64,000 nucleotides of DNA, from positions 3,118,253-3,182,252 of the forward strand of contig NZ_CP007203.1 in NCBI RefSeq assembly GCF_000340565.2, written 5' to 3'. The notes beneath the pieces are model-generated. The model did no database searches, was not told where the DNA came from, and worked only from the letters and a program-made list of their open reading frames with translations. Shown piece by piece: positions 63,601-64,000 of this stretch (position 1 is the stretch's first letter; the number at the start of each line of letters is the position of its first letter). The DNA is from Nodularia spumigena CCY9414 (GTDB lineage: Bacteria; Cyanobacteriota; Cyanobacteriia; Cyanobacteriales; Nostocaceae). A program made the translations under genes and the position numbers.

Positions 63601-64000
63601 CAATCTTACAGTATTACCGTAGGAGATTACTTCACCGGAGATTTCAACTACCTCACCTTTGCCAATGACCATGATGTAGCCTCACCTGATAGTAATGGTC
63701 AGTTCCGCAATATCCAACTCTACGAGAATCAGAATAACATCAGCGTCAATATCAACGGTAATAGCAACGAATACGCTCTTTCCGCCGCCTCCCAAAATGT
63801 CACAAATGAATTCACTATCTCTGCTGATAAAACTGAACTAGGACTATCCGGTAACACCTGGAAAAAACTGGACATTGGTAGTTACAATATTACCAACAAC
63901 ACCATCCTGGAATTTGAATTCCAAAGCAGCAAACGAGGAGAAATTCACGGTATTGGTTTTGATACTGACAATGATGTAGTCAATAACCCCCCAAAACTTA
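60643..64000 (+). CDS. Secreted multidomain metzincin (M10-like) protease, 3' end off the right edge
   Basis: At least 1118 residues from the ATG at 60643, with AGGTG upstream. In order: DUF4347-like N-terminal domain (about 10-150, RLHIVSHGSPEYLYLG), a cysteine cluster GCSCSSC (about 203-209), a metzincin catalytic domain with HEVGHTLGLKHD (His390, Glu391, His394, His400) and Met-turn APIMGYSD, a PPC-type beta domain (about 480-590), a Calx-beta domain (about 596-713), then 156-residue near-identical repeats from about 723. Proteins with DUF4347 are giant exported proteins of cyanobacteria. No classical signal peptide is seen, so type I secretion is likely. The third repeat has an extra C at 63987-63992 that shifts the frame. 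Confidence 0.88.
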   Translation, partial: MSNNYFFSKTDTDTVVFIDSSVPNYKRLQEGVLEGVKTFILSPNRDGIEEITEVLQQNSQITRLHIVSHGSPEYLYLGNTQLSLENLHNYQSLTRTWNVESILLHNSNSSLNARDSTSDRIAYVGLIGNPTNTNKINLSDSFVTTATPEARSAAFPEVNQTDTSSSKFAPGNNVTEQEITSVQPNINEGVDPVIPTAHPRILGCSCSSCARPLVDRNQINNPPQELTAPVSAALDLSQTFFLNSLAGANHTIYLDFNGHTTSGTFWNESYGTNIVTPAFDLDGNTASFSSTELQRIQYIWQRVAEDFIPFNVNVTTQAPTDINDLIKSGANDTRWGVRAVIGGSGLDWIGQRLSGIAYLNSFNWGTDTPTFMFSKDMGGQEKPIAETISHEVGHTLGLKHDGTINPREEYYYGHGSGETGWAPIMGYSDFQNVTQWTKGEYASATNTEDDLQIITTKNGFGYRTDDTGNTIATAKALNVSGTTLNGSGIIERNTDIDYYSFFTGAGAISLTVNPFTRGPNLDILAELYDSVGTLIVSSNPTESLFASIDTSVAAGTYYLKIDGVGKGDPFTTGYTDYGSLGQYTISGNIAASNITPTITLAISPDSVTEDGTTNLVYTFTRTENTTNALTVNYSVAGTATFNNDYSQIGAASFTDTTGTITFAANSATATLTIDPTADTIVEDDETVALTLNSGTGYTVATATAVTGTITNDDFLNEPPRVILNINGNSNEYALSAASQNVTNEFTISADKTELGLSGNTWKKLDIGSYNITNNTILEFEFQSSKRGEIHGIGFDTDNDVVNNPQNLFQLSGTQNWGLNNFKNYSTGSGWQSYSITVGDYFTGDFNYLTFANDHDVASPDSNGQFRNIQLYENQNNISVNINGNSNEYALSAASQNVTNEFTISADKTELGLSGNTWKKLDIGSYNITNNTILEFEFQSSKRGEIHGIGFDTDNDVINNPQNLFQLSGTQNWGLNNFKNYSTGSGWQSYSITVGDYFTGDFNYLTFANDHDVASPDSNGQFRNIQLYENQNNISVNINGNSNEYALSAASQNVTNEFTISADKTELGLSGNTWKKLDIGSYNITNNTILEFEFQSSKRGEIHGIGFDTDNDVVNNPPKL
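62812..64000 (+). repeat. 468-bp tandem coding repeat (156 residues per unit)
   Basis: Units begin near 62812, 63280 and 63748, exactly 468 bp apart and almost identical in DNA. Each encodes a beta-rich module (NINGNSNEYALSAASQNVTN, GEIHGIGFDTDND, SITVGDYFTGDFNYLTFAND) resembling carbohydrate-binding jelly rolls. The near identity implies recent duplication or gene conversion. The array is cut by the window edge. Confidence 0.92.

Noticed and set aside
1..64000. tRNA or rRNA genes in the intergenic gaps
   Set aside because: The gaps were read for cloverleaf arms (GGTTCGA-like T loops, CCA-proximal stems) and rRNA motifs; none was convincing.

Overview
The window is chromosomal DNA of a filamentous, probably heterocyst-forming cyanobacterium (Nostocales-like). 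The evidence is direct: many HIP1 octamers (GCGATCGC), a petN gene, cyanobacteria-specific families (Ycf46, DUF3155, DUF3611, DUF3598, the CCB1-like cytochrome b6f assembly factor, a PatA-type regulator), and many heptameric short tandem repeats (STRRs) such as AACTGAT, TGGTCAT and TTTTGAC. No rRNA, tRNA or CRISPR array was seen.

Layout. 1-4.9 kb: a minus-strand surface or envelope polysaccharide cluster (rfbF, rfbG, an rfbC-like epimerase, an unusual SAF-domain oxidoreductase, a glycosyltransferase running off the left edge). 5.2-9.2 kb: a three-gene phosphorylation module (vWA protein, PP2C phosphatase, kinase-TPR protein). 9.7-16.4 kb: a PatA-type regulator, an AI-2E family permease, an ftsH gene split by a small mobile element, and a small gene split by an identical element. 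16.7-25.1 kb: SDR protein, aminotransferase, DUF29, cytochrome P450, petN, and pntA1-pntA2-pntB transhydrogenase. 25.8-30.2 kb: the conserved rpmH-rnpA-PH domain-yidC-khpB(jag)-DUF177 block. 30.2-31.7 kb: a mobile-element scrap yard. 31.7-46.2 kb: Ycf46, an SH3 protein, a 193-bp tandem repeat array, sbcC, two paralogous exported proteins (one with SLH domains), a histidine kinase and serS. 46.2-47.9 kb: broken and intact toxin-antitoxin genes. 48-57.7 kb: rseP, nth, rpsN, aat, a proteobacterial-looking RhlE helicase, a ParE/RelE pair, DUF3598, ftsX, def, a PD-(D/E)XK nuclease and a GNAT acetyltransferase. 57.9-64 kb: recJ and a large secreted metzincin protease with near-identical 156-residue repeats, cut by the right edge.

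The most striking feature is a family of three copies, which I read as identical, of a 382-bp non-autonomous element with IS200/IS605-like ends. One copy splits ftsH exactly between the D and E of Walker B, one splits a small membrane-protein gene, and one abuts the DUF177 stop codon. Joining the flanks restores both reading frames exactly, so the insertion rule can be read: insertion follows YTGAC and leaves no duplication. Each copy carries a promoter-like pair (TTGCGT-N17-TAAAAT) firing toward its right end, where IS605-type elements encode the omega (re)RNA that guides TnpB. They therefore look like orphan omegaRNA cassettes whose guides are the host genes they interrupt. A relic of a second such family lies near 21.9 kb. 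The second notable signal is the 193-bp tandem array at 33.9-34.4 kb, where every unit carries a TTGACA-N17-TAAARt promoter, reminiscent of tandem sRNA arrays. Functions are assigned by reading motifs; no database search was run.
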